From PALSA-350 sp963834445 (GTDB taxonomy: Bacteria; Acidobacteriota; Terriglobia; Terriglobales; Acidobacteriaceae): a DNA stretch of 64,000 bases. The position numbers and the translations under genes are program-made. The number at the start of each line of letters is the position of its first letter. Within the stretch, counting starts at the first letter, position 1. The notes below the pieces were generated by a model. The model saw only the letters and a program-made list of their open reading frames with translations, made no database searches and was not told the DNA's origin. Positions 26,817 to 34,601 of this stretch are shown here, piece by piece. The DNA is taken from contig CAWIBU010000009.1 in assembly GCA_963834445.1 (NCBI GenBank), positions 1,488,001 to 1,552,000 of the forward strand, in the 5' to 3' direction.

Positions 26817-27524
26817 ATGCCTCAGCACATTGGTATCGTTGCATGTTCCGCTGAAGGGGCCGCTCTCTGCTATCGCTCCATTTGTGCAGGCGGCGCCGAC
26901 CTTTTCGGGCCCCATGCTCATCCTGAGATATCCATGCACAGTTACTCTTTGGCCGATTACATGCGGTGCATCGAGCAGGGTGACTGGCAGGGCGTGGGCG
27001 AACTCATGCTTTCCTCCGCTGATAAGCTGGCAAAGATTGGCGCCGACTTTCTCATCTGTCCGGATAACACCATCCATCAGGCGTTGCCTTACATGGAAGC
27101 GCGCCTGCCCCTGCGCTGGCTGCACATCGCCGACGTAGTGGCGGCCCAGGCGGCTGGGCGCCAGTTCCGGCGTCTCGGCTTAACCGGCACGCGCTCTCTG
27201 ATCGATAGCGAAGTCTACCCCGAAAAACTGAAGGCCCGCGGACTGGACTATGTGCGTCCGCCTGCACAAGAACGACAGGAAATGGATCGCATCATCATGG
27301 ACGAGTTGGTGTATGGCGTGTTCAAGCCGGAGAGTGTGGCAACGTTCCAGCGGATTATCGGGCACATGAAAGAGGAAGGGTGCGACGCGGTCATACTTGG
27401 CTGCACAGAGATTCCGCTAATCATGAATGATGCGAATTCGCCGCTGCCCACGCTCGACTCCACGCGTTTGCTGGCGCGGATGGCGCTGCGCCGCGCAGTG
27501 CAGCATCGGACTGTTCCAACATGA
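26817..27524 (+). CDS. Aspartate/glutamate racemase family protein
   Basis: 235 residues with the two-domain Asp/Glu racemase fold. The second catalytic-cysteine motif is intact (VILGCTEIPLI, about residue 198). The first motif reads ICPDNTIHQ: the residue just before NT, normally Cys (or Thr in some one-Cys amino-acid racemases), is Asp, with a Cys two residues earlier. Activity and direction are therefore uncertain; D-aspartate or D-glutamate metabolism is the family role. It is divergent from the alpha-glucuronidase with a 51-bp spacer. No ribosome-binding site is seen, and TAAAAT lies 6 nt before the ATG, compatible with a leaderless message. Confidence 0.8.
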   Translation: MPQHIGIVACSAEGAALCYRSICAGGADLFGPHAHPEISMHSYSLADYMRCIEQGDWQGVGELMLSSADKLAKIGADFLICPDNTIHQALPYMEARLPLRWLHIADVVAAQAAGRQFRRLGLTGTRSLIDSEVYPEKLKARGLDYVRPPAQERQEMDRIIMDELVYGVFKPESVATFQRIIGHMKEEGCDAVILGCTEIPLIMNDANSPLPTLDSTRLLARMALRRAVQHRTVPT

Positions 27525-27595
27525 TGACAGGCCAGCCGGTATATTAGTGAGGCCCCTCGATGATATTCGCCGGTAGTCCTGAATAAAAGGCAGAG

Positions 27596-27688
27596 ATGAA
27601 GAAGGTTGTCATCCTGAAGATCGTCATCACCAGCGCAGCCGTCCTGCTGTTGATCACTAATTGGATCTGGCGCCTGGCAGGTTGCTGA
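27596..27688 (+). CDS. Small single-pass membrane peptide, 30 residues
   Basis: The reading frame runs from ATG 27596 to TGA 27688. It begins MKKVVILKIVITSAAVLLLI and ends TNWIWRLAGC. A basic N-terminus followed by about 18 hydrophobic residues and a tryptophan-rich end is a convincing membrane-peptide profile, and AAGG lies 5 nt before the ATG. It lies 71 bp after the racemase gene and converges on the HAD gene. I know no family for it. It may be a small membrane protein co-transcribed with the racemase. Confidence 0.55.
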   Translation: MKKVVILKIVITSAAVLLLITNWIWRLAGC

Positions 27689-27692
27689 CGAT

Positions 27693-28361
27693 CTAATTTT
27701 TGCGTTTCAGGGGTATAAATTCCAATTCCAGTCCTGCTTCATCCGGCAGAATCGTGATCTTTACGTTGCCCAAAGATTCCACGATCCAGTCCGCCGCCTC
27801 CAACTGGTCGACGCGATGAGAAAAGGTCGTGGCCAGAACCTTGCATCCCGCAGCGTGGCCGGCCCTGCTGCCCGACGTTGAATCTTCAACCACAATGCAA
27901 TCCGCCGGCGCTAGCCCAAGAATTTTTGCGCCTTTCAGATAAGGCTCTGGATGGGGCTTACCCTTGGCGACCATATCGGCAGTGATAATGTCTTTTGGTA
28001 CGGGGATACCGGCGAACGCAAGCCGGCTACGCGCCAGGCGTTCGGTGGCCGACGTGACGATCGTCCAGTATCTCTGGGGCAGTAACTGCAGAATCGAGGC
28101 CACGCCCTCCAGTACTTCGAGACCGTCGTTGTCTTCCACTTCGAGGTCTTCGATCACTTTGAGTTCCGCCGCGTGGTCGGCATCCGGCTTGAGCGTGCGC
28201 ACGGTTTCAATGGCGCGCATGCCGTGCGCCGTCTTAATGGTTTCTCGCACGTCAAGCCCATGGCGCTCGGCCCAGGTTTGCCAGCTTCGCTCCACAGATC
28301 CCAGAGAACTGACCAGCACACCGTCCATGTCGAAAAGTAGACCTTTGGTTCTCACAATCAT
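27693..28361 (-). CDS. HAD family sugar phosphatase/phosphoglucomutase-like hydrolase
   Basis: 222 residues. Motif I is FDMDGVLV with the nucleophile and acid Asp pair, motif II is IVTSATERLA, motif III is AKGKPHPEPYLKGA and motif IV is VVEDSTSGSRAG. The helical cap follows motif I (HAD-IA, YfbT/GPP-like), which fits small phosphosugars. The ATG at 28361 overlaps the stop of the hexose-phosphate mutase gene (ATGA), so I reject the open frame up to 28484. It is the last gene of the nucleotide-sugar operon and may remove excess hexose or polyol phosphates. Confidence 0.87.
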   Translation of the reverse strand: MIVRTKGLLFDMDGVLVSSLGSVERSWQTWAERHGLDVRETIKTAHGMRAIETVRTLKPDADHAAELKVIEDLEVEDNDGLEVLEGVASILQLLPQRYWTIVTSATERLARSRLAFAGIPVPKDIITADMVAKGKPHPEPYLKGAKILGLAPADCIVVEDSTSGSRAGHAAGCKVLATTFSHRVDQLEAADWIVESLGNVKITILPDEAGLELEFIPLKRKN

Positions 28362-29785
28362 GCTGCGTCTCCTATAGCAAATGTTCGCCCCGCTTCCAAT
28401 AGGGCATCGACGGTCGCGCGAGAACCGCTCTCCGCGTAGATACGTAATAGCGGCTCGGTACCAGAAGCGCGCAGCAGCAGCCACGTCTCGGCCTCCGCCG
28501 CCGGATTGTCCAGATAGAATTTCAAGCCATCCAGGGTTTCGAGGCGCAAAACGCGCATGCCGGCAAACTCGTTCACACCCATCGAAGCGCGGCGTATGGC
28601 TGACTGCTTCACCGCTTCCGGAATGTGCAGGTCGAGGCGGCCGTAATGGTGCTCACCATATTCCTGCTGCAGCTTGTTCACCAGTGTGCCCAGGGTGCGT
28701 CCTTCCTCGGCCATAATGTTGGCCAGCAGGAGCGCGTTCAGCAGCCCATCGCGTTCCGGCAGATGCCTGCCAATGCCGATGCTGCCTGACTCTTCGCCGC
28801 CGATCAGGATGTCTTTCGTGAGCATTAGCTCGCATACGTGCTTGAACCCGATTCCATGCTCGTAGAGCTTGCGTCCATAGCGCGCCGCAATGCGGTCCAG
28901 CATCTTTGTAGTGTTGCAGGCGCGCGCCACATCGCCGGGCCATTGCTTGCGCTTGAGCAGCCATTCAAGCAGCAGACAATAAATCTTGTTGGCGTCGACA
29001 AAGTGGCCCTCTTCATCCACTGCGCCGATGCGGTCCGCGTCGCCGTCGGTGGCGAAGCCGGCCTGGCAGTGGTGTTCGACTACGGCAACCTCGAGCGCCC
29101 GAATGTGGGGTGGAATCGGCTCCGGCTGGATGCCGGGAAAGAGAGGGTTTAGTTCTGCCCGAATCTCGACGTGGTCGATGCCCTTGCGGGTGAAGATATC
29201 CGAAAGCACGCCGCGCCCCGCGCCATACATGCAGTCGATGGCGTACTTCTGTCGTGCGGCCGCGATGCGGTCGAGATCGGCAAAGACCGAGATGGCAGCG
29301 ACGTAAGGGCTGAGAAAGTCGGCCTCGGTGATAGCGGCGCCGGCTTTCGCCATAGGGGTCCCTTGCCCCAGATAACCTTCAATCTTCGCCATGATGGCCG
29401 GGCTTCCTGACCCTCCGTAGCTGGCCTTAAACTTCACCCCGTTCCACTCCGCCGGGTTGTGGCTGGAGGTAATCATCACCCCGCCGGCCGCGCCTAGGTG
29501 CTTTACCGCGTAGGAGAGAGCAGGGGTCGGGGTGATGCGATCGGCGAGACGCACCGGGATGCCGGCCGAGGCCGCTACCTCAGCGACGATCTGCGCGAAC
29601 CGCTGCGACATAAATCGCGTGTCGTAAGCGATACAGAGGCCGCGTGCAGCGTCTTCGTGTGCGCACAGGTAGCGGGCGATGGCTCCGGCTGCGAGGCGCA
29701 CGTTGACATCGGTGAAGTCGTCGGCGAGGATTCCCCGCCAGCCGTCTGTTCCGAATTTAACTGGTTTGGGCAAGTGCTGCGTCAA
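28358..29785 (-). CDS. Phosphoglucomutase/phosphomannomutase
   Basis: 475 residues of the alpha-D-phosphohexomutase family. The phosphoserine loop is ITSSHNPAEWNG (about 103-114), the metal loop ATDGDADRIGA, the sugar-binding loop IGGEESGSIG and the phosphate-binding loop RASGTEPLLRIY. It interconverts hexose 1- and 6-phosphates. Being coupled to a mannose-1-phosphate guanylyltransferase, phosphomannomutase activity is the likely main role. The start is TTG at 29785, sharing TTGA with the stop of the upstream gene. Confidence 0.9.
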   Translation of the reverse strand: MTQHLPKPVKFGTDGWRGILADDFTDVNVRLAAGAIARYLCAHEDAARGLCIAYDTRFMSQRFAQIVAEVAASAGIPVRLADRITPTPALSYAVKHLGAAGGVMITSSHNPAEWNGVKFKASYGGSGSPAIMAKIEGYLGQGTPMAKAGAAITEADFLSPYVAAISVFADLDRIAAARQKYAIDCMYGAGRGVLSDIFTRKGIDHVEIRAELNPLFPGIQPEPIPPHIRALEVAVVEHHCQAGFATDGDADRIGAVDEEGHFVDANKIYCLLLEWLLKRKQWPGDVARACNTTKMLDRIAARYGRKLYEHGIGFKHVCELMLTKDILIGGEESGSIGIGRHLPERDGLLNALLLANIMAEEGRTLGTLVNKLQQEYGEHHYGRLDLHIPEAVKQSAIRRASMGVNEFAGMRVLRLETLDGLKFYLDNPAAEAETWLLLRASGTEPLLRIYAESGSRATVDALLEAGRTFAIGDAA

Positions 29786-30888
29786 AGCAGTTCGTCGTGC
29801 TTTCCGGCAAGCTCGCTGACTACGCGACGAACATCCTGCGAACGCTCACGCGTGGTGATGAGAATGGCATCTTCTGTTTCCACCACCACCAGGTCATCCA
29901 CGCCCACCAGCGCAACCAGCTTGCTGGGGCTGTAAACGTAATTGTTACGAGCATCAATCGCGACCACGTCACTGGCCTCGGTAACGTTGCCGTTCTTGGC
30001 GTTGCCTTGCGCTAGTTGATGCTCATACAAGGCTTCCCAGGATCCCAGATCATTCCAGCCAAAATCGGTGGGCAGACAGTAAATGTTCGAATGGTGTTCG
30101 CCTTTGGTCGAGCGCGGCTCCAGCACCGCGTAATCGATGCTGATGTTTTCGCACGAGGGATACAGCTGGCGAAATACTTCTGTGAATTGCGGCGTGCCGT
30201 AGGCATCGGCAATCTTCTGCAGAAAGGGCGCAGTCTCCGACAGATGCTCGCGGATAGCGTCGGCCAGCGTGCGCGCCGTCCACAAAAAGATACCGCTGTT
30301 CCAGTAGTAGTTGCCGGCGAGCAGGAACTCTTCGGCGCGGTCGCGGTTGGGTTTCTCGGTAAAGCGGCGCACGCGCTTCACGTCCCCCGGCATTGCTTCA
30401 CCGGTCTCGATGTAGCCATAACCGGTCTCTGGCCGCACCGGTTTCACCCCCAGCACGACAATGTTTTCACCTTGTGCAGCGAGGGCGATGCCCTGCTGAA
30501 TCGTCGCCTGATACTTCTGGTCGTCAGTGATGACGTGGTCGGCGGGGAACACTCCCAGCACCGCGTCGGGATCGGTGCGCTCAATCAGAAACGCCGCCAA
30601 CCCGGCGGCGGGGGCGGTGTTGCGCGCCGCCGGTTCACAGATCATCTGCTCGCCCAGCAGGGTTTGCAGTTGCTCAGAAATAGCCGCCGAGAGCAGGTCG
30701 TTAGTGATCACCCAAAGCTCTTTGCCGGTGGCCAGATCGCCCAGCCGGTCGACTGTGCTTTGGATCATGCTGCGTGCGCCATCGAGCACCAGCAGTTGCT
30801 TGGCGCGCCAGCGGCGGCTCCTGGGCCAGAACCGTGTTCCGCTGCCGCCAGCCAGGATGATAGGGTGAAACGCTACCTTAGCTTTCAT
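29782..30888 (-). CDS. manC: Mannose-1-phosphate guanylyltransferase
   Basis: 368 residues. The nucleotidyltransferase signature is PIILAGGSGTRFWPRSRRWR, with KQLL closing the GTP-binding loop. Further matches are FPADHVITD, GYGYIETGEAMPGDVKRVRR and FTEKPNRDRA. Length and motifs fit the single-domain GMP-type enzyme without the isomerase domain. It makes GDP-mannose from mannose-1-phosphate and GTP, probably for the exopolysaccharide or O-antigen. It starts 11 bp after the aminotransferase stop and is coupled to the mutase gene. Confidence 0.9.
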   Translation of the reverse strand: MKAKVAFHPIILAGGSGTRFWPRSRRWRAKQLLVLDGARSMIQSTVDRLGDLATGKELWVITNDLLSAAISEQLQTLLGEQMICEPAARNTAPAAGLAAFLIERTDPDAVLGVFPADHVITDDQKYQATIQQGIALAAQGENIVVLGVKPVRPETGYGYIETGEAMPGDVKRVRRFTEKPNRDRAEEFLLAGNYYWNSGIFLWTARTLADAIREHLSETAPFLQKIADAYGTPQFTEVFRQLYPSCENISIDYAVLEPRSTKGEHHSNIYCLPTDFGWNDLGSWEALYEHQLAQGNAKNGNVTEASDVVAIDARNNYVYSPSKLVALVGVDDLVVVETEDAILITTRERSQDVRRVVSELAGKHDELL

Positions 30889-30899
30889 CTGCTCCTGAC

Positions 30900-32096
30900 T
30901 TAAGAAAGACTGGCAAAGAAGGCCCGCATTCTCACCAGCCCCTCTTCCACATCGCTGTGTGCGACCGCATAAGAGAGGCGGATGTGCTCCTGGGTACCAA
31001 AGGCTTCACCGGGCACGGCCACCACGTGAGCTTCATGCAGCAGGCGTGAGGCCAACTCCGTCGTGCTCTTAGCCCCCGGCTTGCCTAGAAAAGACGACAC
31101 ATTTGGATAGACATAAAAAGCCCCGTCGGGCCGGGTGCAGGTGATACCGGGAATCGCAGTTAATCCGGCCAGGATACGATCGCGCAGCTTGAGGTAATCC
31201 GCGCGCATCTCGGCCACGCAGGCCTGCGAGCCGGTCAGCGCAGCGATGGCTGCCTTTTGCACGATGGCAGCTGTCGAAGAGGTCGACTGACTTTGCAGCT
31301 TGCTCATGGCGGCGATCACGGGCTTGGGGCCGAGTGCGAAGCCGGCTCGCCAGCCGGTCATGGCGTAGGTCTTGGAGAGCGAACCAATCACGATCACATG
31401 TTCCTTGGCCGCAACAAACGAACCACCGGAAACCGGGGCGCCTGCGTATTGCAGATAGACATAGCACTCGTCGAGGAGCACAAAGATTCCCCGGGCGTGG
31501 GCGAGTTTGACGATGCGTTCCAGGTCGCCAGGCGAGATGACGGAACCGGCCGGATTCGACGGCGTGTTCAGAATAATGACCTTGGTGCGCGGCGTGATAG
31601 CGCGCTCGATGGCGTCTGCCGTGATGCGGAAGTTCTCTGCTTCGTCCGTGGGAAGAAAGACGACCTTGCCACCCGCATATTGGATGATGTCTTTGAACGA
31701 CACCCAGTAGGGAACCGGCAGAATGACTTCATCGCCGTGGTCCACCAGGACCTGGATGGCATTGAACAGCGCCAGCTTGCCGCCGGTGGTGAAGACGGCC
31801 TCGTCCGCGGTGTAGTCGGAGCCAAAGTCGCAGGCGTGGCGCTGCACGATGGCCTTTCGGACCTCGGGGATGCCGGCGACCACCGTATAGCGGGTGAAGT
31901 TGCTTTCGATGGCGGCGATGGCGGCGTCTTTAATGTGGCGCGGCGTAGCGAAATGGGGCTCGCCGGCGCCAAAGTCGACCAGGTTGACCCCCTGGGCGCG
32001 CAGTTTGGCGGCCTCCGCCGTCACGGCCATGGTGGCAGAGATCTCGATGCGGCCGATGCGATCGGCAAAGATTTTGGTTGCGGTAGGTGCGCTCAT
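30900..32096 (-). CDS. Class I/II PLP aminotransferase (aspartate aminotransferase-like)
   Basis: 398 residues, fold type I. Key elements are FGAGEPHFATPRHIKDAA, NTPSNPAGSV, the LDECYVYL strand and the PLP-lysine motif IGSLSKTYAMTGWRAGFALG (Lys near 240). The order and length fit the Igamma aspartate aminotransferase group. The ATG at 32096 was chosen because the consensus start MSAPTATKIFADRIGR follows; the frame is open to a GTG at 32147. It lies between kdsB and manC, so a sugar-amino or aspartate-supply role is possible but not shown. Confidence 0.87.
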   Translation of the reverse strand: MSAPTATKIFADRIGRIEISATMAVTAEAAKLRAQGVNLVDFGAGEPHFATPRHIKDAAIAAIESNFTRYTVVAGIPEVRKAIVQRHACDFGSDYTADEAVFTTGGKLALFNAIQVLVDHGDEVILPVPYWVSFKDIIQYAGGKVVFLPTDEAENFRITADAIERAITPRTKVIILNTPSNPAGSVISPGDLERIVKLAHARGIFVLLDECYVYLQYAGAPVSGGSFVAAKEHVIVIGSLSKTYAMTGWRAGFALGPKPVIAAMSKLQSQSTSSTAAIVQKAAIAALTGSQACVAEMRADYLKLRDRILAGLTAIPGITCTRPDGAFYVYPNVSSFLGKPGAKSTTELASRLLHEAHVVAVPGEAFGTQEHIRLSYAVAHSDVEEGLVRMRAFFASLS

Positions 32097-32204
32097 CCTT
32101 TCTATCTTGGCAGACTCCTGCCTATTCGAGGAAGCGTCAAAGTACACCTATCGTGGAGGTCAACGGTTCCGTGTAAAACTAAGCGTCGTGGAAGTGCCCC
32201 GGAA

Positions 32205-32918
32205 TTACTGCTGCAGTATCCGTTCGGCGGCCCGCAGATCTTCTTCGGTGTCCACCCCGATGGTGACGAGGTGGGTGTGCTCCACGTAGATGGCGATGCC
32301 ATTCTCCAGCATGCGGAGTTGTTCCAGCCGCTCAGCCTGTTCGAGGGGACTTGGGGGCAACCCGGCGAAGCGTTGCAGGGCCGTCTTGCGATAGGCGTAG
32401 ATGCCCAGATGCTTGCGTGGCGCGACAGCGATACCGCGGTTGTAGGGTATGGTGGCACGCGAAAAGTAGAGCGCCCGGCCGTCGCTGGCGGTGACTACCT
32501 TAACCGCGTTGGGATCATCGACCTCCTGCGGCGAACAAGGGTTGGAGAGCGTGGTGACTTCGGCCTGGGGCAGCGCGAAAGGCCGCAGCAGGGCATCGAT
32601 ATGCTCCCTGCGAATCAGAGGCTCGTCCCCTTGAATGTTGACATAGATATCCGCATCAACCACCGTGGACACGGCGTGCACCCGGTCGGTGCCGCTGGCG
32701 AGGTCGGGGGACGTCATGAGGCTGGGCCAACCCTCTGAATCAGCGTACGCGACGACCTCTGGAGAATCGGTGGCGATCAAAACCTGGTCCAGCTGCGGGC
32801 ATGCGAGCGCTGCCCGATACACCCACCCGAGCATAGGAACGCCGGCAATGGGGAGCAGCACTTTGCCCGGCAGGCGGGTGGAGGCAAGCCGCGCGGGGAT
32901 AACCGCGACAATCTTCAT
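32205..32918 (-). CDS. kdsB: 3-deoxy-manno-octulosonate cytidylyltransferase
   Basis: 237 residues with the CMP-KDO synthetase signatures VAVIPARLASTRLPGKVL, VLIATDSPEVV, ASGTDRVHAV, YVNIQGDEPLI and HLGIYAYRKTAL. It activates KDO with CTP for lipopolysaccharide core synthesis, which implies a Gram-negative outer membrane. Its ATG overlaps the cupin stop (ATGA). Confidence 0.95.
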   Translation of the reverse strand: MKIVAVIPARLASTRLPGKVLLPIAGVPMLGWVYRAALACPQLDQVLIATDSPEVVAYADSEGWPSLMTSPDLASGTDRVHAVSTVVDADIYVNIQGDEPLIRREHIDALLRPFALPQAEVTTLSNPCSPQEVDDPNAVKVVTASDGRALYFSRATIPYNRGIAVAPRKHLGIYAYRKTALQRFAGLPPSPLEQAERLEQLRMLENGIAIYVEHTHLVTIGVDTEEDLRAAERILQQ

Positions 32919-33379
32919 GAGGCGCCGGAGTGGAAGGGGTCGGAGCCCAGGGCATCCGGCTCATCCTCGGGGCTGGGAATATCCAGGTTAACCACGATGG
33001 GTTCCTGGCCGCTGCGCACGATGACCGCTTCGACGGGCTGGTCTTTACGGGCGTTCAGCTCCTGATGGGGCGCGAACGGCGGCACATAGACAAAGTCTCC
33101 GGGCCCTGCCTCATCGACGAATTCGAGACGCTCCCCCCAACGGAAGCGGGCGCGTCCGCGCACGATGTAAATCACCGTTTCGACTTCTCCATGGTGGTGA
33201 GGTCCGGTCTTCGCATTGGGATGGACAACCACCGTGCCGGCCCAGAGTTTCTGCGCCCCAACGCGCGCGTAGGAGATGGCTTCGGCGCGGGTCATGCCGG
33301 GTGTCTGCGGCGTGTTGCTGTCGAGCTCACCGCGGCGCACAATGCGCAGGCCTGGCGGAGTGGGTGTGTTCGGTTCCAT
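32915..33379 (-). CDS. Cupin domain protein
   Basis: 154 residues. One cupin barrel with the metal motif PHHHGEVETVIYIVRGRARF (HHH plus E) and a second histidine in APHQELN. It may be a metal-binding enzyme or a binding protein; in a KDO/mannose operon a sugar-related function is plausible but unsupported by specific residues. It is the first gene of the leftward operon, 74 bp from the divergent methyltransferase gene. Confidence 0.8.
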   Translation of the reverse strand: MEPNTPTPPGLRIVRRGELDSNTPQTPGMTRAEAISYARVGAQKLWAGTVVVHPNAKTGPHHHGEVETVIYIVRGRARFRWGERLEFVDEAGPGDFVYVPPFAPHQELNARKDQPVEAVIVRSGQEPIVVNLDIPSPEDEPDALGSDPFHSGAS

Positions 33380-33453
33380 TGCTAGGCAAGTGTAAGCGCA
33401 ACCACATTCGTTTTCCCAGCATCCGGAAAGCCGCGACCGTTTACCTTAGACCC

Positions 33454-34194
33454 ATGAAGCCCGACTACGGCATCGACGCGCCTCATGTCCTGCGCAATCT
33501 CTTTCTCTTCGGCATCCTTTGCCTGCTGGTGGGTATTTTTGGACCGCACCGGGTCCACCTTGGTCAGATTAATTTCCTGCCCCGGCCCATGCTTCTGGGG
33601 ACTGGCACGTTGCTCGTCATCGAAGGCCTGCTTTTCCTGCTTTATGTAAAGGTCGGCAAGTTTTTTCATCGCGATCGAATGCTTTCCCTGCACATCTGGC
33701 GCGGAGATGAGAAGGTGCTCGACGTCGGCTGTGGCCGGGGTTTGCTGCTGGCGGGAGCCGGAAAGCTGCTGGATCATGGTGGAACAGCGACCGGCATCGA
33801 CATCTGGTCCAACGAAGACATGGGCGGTAACTCCGAGGCAGCGACCCGGCACAATCTTGAACTGGAGGGGATCAGCGATCGCTGCACCCTGGTAGGCCTT
33901 CCCGCGCAGGAAATGCCCTTCCCGGATAGCGCCTTCGACGTGATCGTTTCCAACCTGTGCCTGCATAACATCTACGACCGCCCGACCCGCCAGGCTGCCG
34001 TGCAGCAGATTGTCCGGGTGCTGAAGCCAGGAGGCATTGCGATTCTGTCCGACTATAAGCTCACCGGGGAGTACGCGGAACAGCTCCGTCAGGCGGGTTT
34101 ATCGGTCGAAAGGCGCTGGGGCAATCCCCTGTACACCTTTCCGCCCCTGCGCATCGTGATCGCCCGTAAGCCGTCAGCTGTCCTTGCGGTATAG
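33454..34194 (+). CDS. Class I SAM methyltransferase with two N-terminal membrane helices
   Basis: 246 residues. Two hydrophobic segments (LRNLFLFGILCLLVGIFG; RPMLLGTGTLLVIEGLLFLL) anchor a cytoplasmic methyltransferase with motif I VLDVGCGRGLLLAGAG, an acidic post-I (TGIDIW) and IVSNLCLHNIYDR at motif IV. Substrate unknown. The start at 33454 follows from the MKPDYGIDAPHVLRN opening; the longer open frame from 33301 lies over the divergent cupin gene. Its 3-prime end overlaps the convergent zinc-ribbon gene by 21 bp. Confidence 0.85.
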   Translation: MKPDYGIDAPHVLRNLFLFGILCLLVGIFGPHRVHLGQINFLPRPMLLGTGTLLVIEGLLFLLYVKVGKFFHRDRMLSLHIWRGDEKVLDVGCGRGLLLAGAGKLLDHGGTATGIDIWSNEDMGGNSEAATRHNLELEGISDRCTLVGLPAQEMPFPDSAFDVIVSNLCLHNIYDRPTRQAAVQQIVRVLKPGGIAILSDYKLTGEYAEQLRQAGLSVERRWGNPLYTFPPLRIVIARKPSAVLAV

Positions 34195-34383
34195 CAGGTC
34201 ACGCATGGCGGCCCGGCGTGCCTCGTTGGCTCCGCGGTCGACGGATTCTGTGGGCCGCCCGCTCGTGGAATCTACCGCCTCCGGCTCACTGCACGAGGGA
34301 CAGCGGTTCGCGAAGCCAGGTTTATCCGGCTTCAGCTCAAATTCTTCAGAGCAGATGGCGCAGGTTTTCACCGGGAATGGCAT
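34174..34383 (-). CDS. Small zinc-ribbon protein
   Basis: 69 residues. Two CxxC knuckles (CAICSEEFEL and NRCPSCSEPE) predict a zinc ribbon, followed by a polar arginine-rich tail. Function unknown. I start it at ATG 34383; no ribosome-binding site is present, but TACAAT lies 9 nt upstream, so a leaderless or short-leader transcript is likely. It converges on and slightly overlaps the methyltransferase gene. Confidence 0.65.
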   Translation of the reverse strand: MPFPVKTCAICSEEFELKPDKPGFANRCPSCSEPEAVDSTSGRPTESVDRGANEARRAAMRDLLYRKDS

Positions 34384-34456
34384 ACAGGATTTATTGTAAA
34401 GGAGACAGGCCCGCCTTTCCTCCACAGCCTGTGCAACTGTTGTAGAATCAACACAA

Positions 34457-34533
34457 GGCGGCGTAGCTCAGATGGTTAGAGCGACGGACTCATAACCCGT
34501 AGGTCGATGGTTCGATTCCATTCGCCGCCACCA
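34457..34533 (+). tRNA. tRNA-Met (anticodon CAT)
   Basis: 77 nt with an encoded CCA end. Acceptor GGCGGCG/CGCCGCC, D-arm GCTC...GAGC, anticodon loop CTCATAA (CAT at 34491-34493) and T-arm GATGG-TTCGATT-CCATT. The acceptor stem is fully paired at position 1-72, so it is an elongator and not an initiator type. The last anticodon-stem pair is A34488-C34496, a mismatch. A CAT anticodon can also belong to a lysidine-modified Ile tRNA, but the body resembles elongator Met. Confidence 0.93.
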
Positions 34534-34601
34534 GCCTCTCTGCTGCGTCTAACCCAGTAGTATTATTTGTTTAAACCATCCTTATGGTTCAAAGTGGTGC
34601 T

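Noticed and set aside
28362..28484. Longer start of the HAD phosphatase gene
   Set aside because: It overlaps the mutase gene; the ATGA overlap at 28358-28361 and the motif position define the start.
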